From the NCBI GenBank assembly GCA_020440745.1, contig JAGRNM010000081.1:1-6362 (forward strand): a stretch of 6,362 bases of DNA, written 5' to 3'. Below are positions 5,053 through 6,362 of the stretch, in pieces. The DNA comes from Deltaproteobacteria bacterium (GTDB taxonomy: Bacteria > UBA10199 > DSSB01). Both the position numbers and the translations under genes were made by a program. The stretch's first letter is position 1. Each line of letters opens with the position of its first letter. Under the pieces are notes generated by a model, which was not told where the DNA came from, searched no databases, and saw nothing but the letters and a program-made list of their open reading frames with translations.

Positions 5053-5697
5053 ATGCAATTTTTTATCGATAGCGCCGACACCGAAGAAATCAAACAAGCT
5101 CAAGCCATGGGTCTTTTAGACGGCGTTACCACCAATCCCAGCCTGGTTGCCAAAACAGGTCGCAAGTTTAAAGAAGTCTTAGAAGAAATTGTGGAGATTG
5201 TGGACGGTCCCATCAGTGCAGAAGTAGTCTCAACCGATGCTAAAGGCATGTTAAAAGAGGCCAGAGAATACGCCTCCATCCATGAAAACATTGTCATCAA
5301 AATCCCTATGATTGTGGAAGGGTTAAAGGCACTTAAAGTTTGTGTGGAAGAAAATATTAAGACCAACATCACCTTAGTCTTTAGTGCCAGCCAAGCCTTA
5401 ATGGTGGGCAAGATTGGCGCCACTTATGTCAGCCCTTTTGTAGGACGTTTAGATGACATCTCCACCGATGGAATGGAGCTGATCCAACAAATCCGCACAA
5501 TCTATGACAACTACGCCTTTGAGACTCAAATCTTAGTAGCCAGTATTCGTCATCCTATCCATCTAGTACAGTCTGCGTTAATTGGAGCTGATGTGGCAAC
5601 GATTCCTTTTCAAGTCATTCAACAACTAGCTAAACATCCTCTTACTGATATTGGTTTGGAAAAGTTTTTGAAGGACTGGGAAAAAGTGCCGAGTTAA
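5053..5697 (+). CDS. tal: transaldolase, small (FSA/TalC-type) subfamily
   Basis: This is a TIM-barrel class I aldolase of 214 residues, the usual size of the small transaldolase/fructose-6-phosphate aldolase family. It would move a dihydroxyacetone unit between sugar phosphates in the pentose phosphate pathway. Key segments: MQFFIDSAD (1-9, Asp6), LDGVTTNPSLVAK (22-34), GPISAEV (52-58), IVIKIPM (80-86) with Schiff-base Lys83, TNITLVFSASQA (104-115), YVSPFVGRLDD (125-135), ASIRHP (163-168), GADVATIP (178-185) and HPLTD (195-199). Glu57 and Phe129 stand where E. coli FsaA has Gln59 and Tyr131, which points to true transaldolase and not fructose-6-phosphate aldolase activity. A longer frame from 5005 overlaps the upstream gene and adds 16 non-conserved residues; ATG at 5053 gives the family's normal N-terminus. 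The stop overlaps the stop of the convergent PIN gene. Confidence 0.93.
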   Translation: MQFFIDSADTEEIKQAQAMGLLDGVTTNPSLVAKTGRKFKEVLEEIVEIVDGPISAEVVSTDAKGMLKEAREYASIHENIVIKIPMIVEGLKALKVCVEENIKTNITLVFSASQALMVGKIGATYVSPFVGRLDDISTDGMELIQQIRTIYDNYAFETQILVASIRHPIHLVQSALIGADVATIPFQVIQQLAKHPLTDIGLEKFLKDWEKVPS

Positions 5698-6125
5698 TCT
5701 TCCTTTTGATAAGTAAGATAAAGTTTTTTAACCAAGTGCTCTGGAGAATAAACTGGCAACTTTGCTGCTGAAAAATCCTTCAGATTACGCATCACGATCC
5801 CTTGGCAATCTGCTCGCCTAGCATTCTGATAGACCACGGCGTCTTCAAAGTCTTTAAAGCCCCAATCAAAAGCTTGCTGGAAGTCATCCTTGGAACTTTC
5901 TACTACGTCAAATAAAAGAAACAAATCTTGCAAAAGATTTCTTACTTTAGCCGCACTATATTTTTTTCTAGCCAAATAATAAATAGTTGTTACAGCAGTA
6001 GAAGAAATAAAACCTTTAAGCAGACCCTTTTCTACAAAAGCTAACAAAGCCAGAGCATCCTTCACAAAGGGCTTTCTCAATAACAAAACATCTAAAATAA
6101 TATTGGTATCAAAAAGAATTTTCAT
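5694..6125 (-). CDS. PIN-domain toxin (VapC-like, PIN_3 type)
   Basis: This is a 143-residue single PIN domain, the fold of Mg-dependent endoribonuclease toxins. ILFDTNIILDVLL (3-15) carries the first catalytic Asp6. SSTAVTTIYYLARKKY (41-56) is the usual central helix. DFEDAVVYQNA (92-102) gives Asp92 and Asp95, and VMRNLKDF (111-118) with Asp117 replaces the more common TRNxKDF. The C-terminus has PVYSPEHLV (124-132), typical of this group. Family members cut tRNA or other RNAs; the target here is unknown. Its ATG overlaps the stop of the upstream antitoxin in ATGA, so the pair is translationally coupled. Its TAA stop shares four bases (TTAA, 5694-5697) with the convergent transaldolase stop. 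All visible catalytic acids are present, so it is likely active. Confidence is high for the domain and moderate for the toxin role. Confidence 0.88.
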   Translation of the reverse strand: MKILFDTNIILDVLLLRKPFVKDALALLAFVEKGLLKGFISSTAVTTIYYLARKKYSAAKVRNLLQDLFLLFDVVESSKDDFQQAFDWGFKDFEDAVVYQNARRADCQGIVMRNLKDFSAAKLPVYSPEHLVKKLYLTYQKED

Positions 6126-6362
6126 TGATACTTTTTATCCAGATAACGACCATACTCAGAGCCTGTTAAAGCAATTCCTTTAAGAGAACCCGCCAACGAA
6201 CGCGTAATAGGACCAGGCTCAATTTGGACTTTTGAGGATGAGTCAGGAGACTTCTTAAGCGTCAACTGCCTAAAATAATCCTCCACCATTTTGGATAAAG
6301 ACAATTCTTGCCGAGCAGCGTAACGCTTAGCCTTTTTAATAAGGTTTTCTTCCAATCTTAAA
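6122..6362 (-). CDS. antitoxin of the PIN pair, DUF6364-like (5' end outside window)
   Basis: This small protein starts beyond the right edge. The TTG at 6355 could be read as a start, but the frame stays open and reads LRLEENLIKKAKRYA across it, matching the N-terminal strand and helix of DUF6364/ribbon-helix-helix-like antitoxins (usually KLTLRLDEELIEKAKRYA). TTG is therefore probably an internal Leu codon, and about five to ten residues are missing. The next helix is LSLSKMVEDYFRQL. A Ser/Pro-rich linker leads to a C-terminal part (ITRSLAGSLKGIAL...YLDKKYQ) expected to wrap the toxin. The N-terminal part would bind the operon's promoter DNA, which lies outside the window. Its TGA overlaps the toxin ATG by four bases, the normal antitoxin-toxin order. 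Confidence 0.85.
   Translation of the reverse strand, partial: LRLEENLIKKAKRYAARQELSLSKMVEDYFRQLTLKKSPDSSSKVQIEPGPITRSLAGSLKGIALTGSEYGRYLDKKYQ

Noticed and set aside
5100..5423. 107-residue - strand frame inside the transaldolase gene
   Set aside because: It is the antisense of conserved transaldolase segments, with low-complexity Ser/Thr/Leu composition.
5697..5730. Possible terminator ATCTT...AAGAT followed by T6
   Set aside because: The stem is only five A/T-rich pairs with a 13-base loop and lies in the toxin coding sequence; too weak to call.

Overview
This is a low-to-moderate GC, gene-dense bacterial chromosomal window. It carries diaminopimelate/lysine and peptidoglycan precursor genes, a folate gene, a small transaldolase and a toxin-antitoxin pair. 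The use of DapL (LL-diaminopimelate aminotransferase), a glycine-rich RRM protein and a PP0621-like membrane/zinc-knuckle protein suggests a Gram-negative bacterium, perhaps of the former Deltaproteobacteria or a neighbouring phylum. That placement is an inference from gene content; no marker gene settles it.

Left part (1-1308, + strand): the 3' half of dapA, then dapB after 43 bases. With dapL on the other strand at 2828-4054, the window holds three steps of the diaminopimelate aminotransferase route: dihydrodipicolinate synthesis, its reduction, and direct transamination of tetrahydrodipicolinate to LL-DAP. DapL bypasses the succinylase or acetylase branch. DapB has Arg where the family's GTTG motif normally starts with Gly.

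Middle part (1309-2827): an unrecognised alpha-helical protein lies on the - strand, convergent with dapB. A gene-free stretch of about 470 bases follows, containing the leader of a glycine-rich RNA-binding protein gene. This leader holds a 16-base perfect palindrome touching the Shine-Dalgarno sequence, a repeated TAAGCTAG word and two short upstream ORFs, one of them in frame with the RRM gene. It is the most likely place in the window for undescribed cis-regulation. The RRM gene and dapL converge on one bidirectional terminator whose right arm includes the dapL stop codon.

Right part (4055-6362): dapL and folK diverge from a 133-base region with overlapping candidate promoters. folK, a small membrane-anchored four-cysteine protein and a transaldolase-like gene form a tight + strand cluster. 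The transaldolase stop overlaps the stop of a convergent PIN-domain toxin gene by four bases. The toxin start overlaps the antitoxin stop (ATGA), and the antitoxin gene runs off the right edge. Apart from the edge-cut genes everything looks intact. I see no insertion sequence, CRISPR array, tRNA or rRNA.
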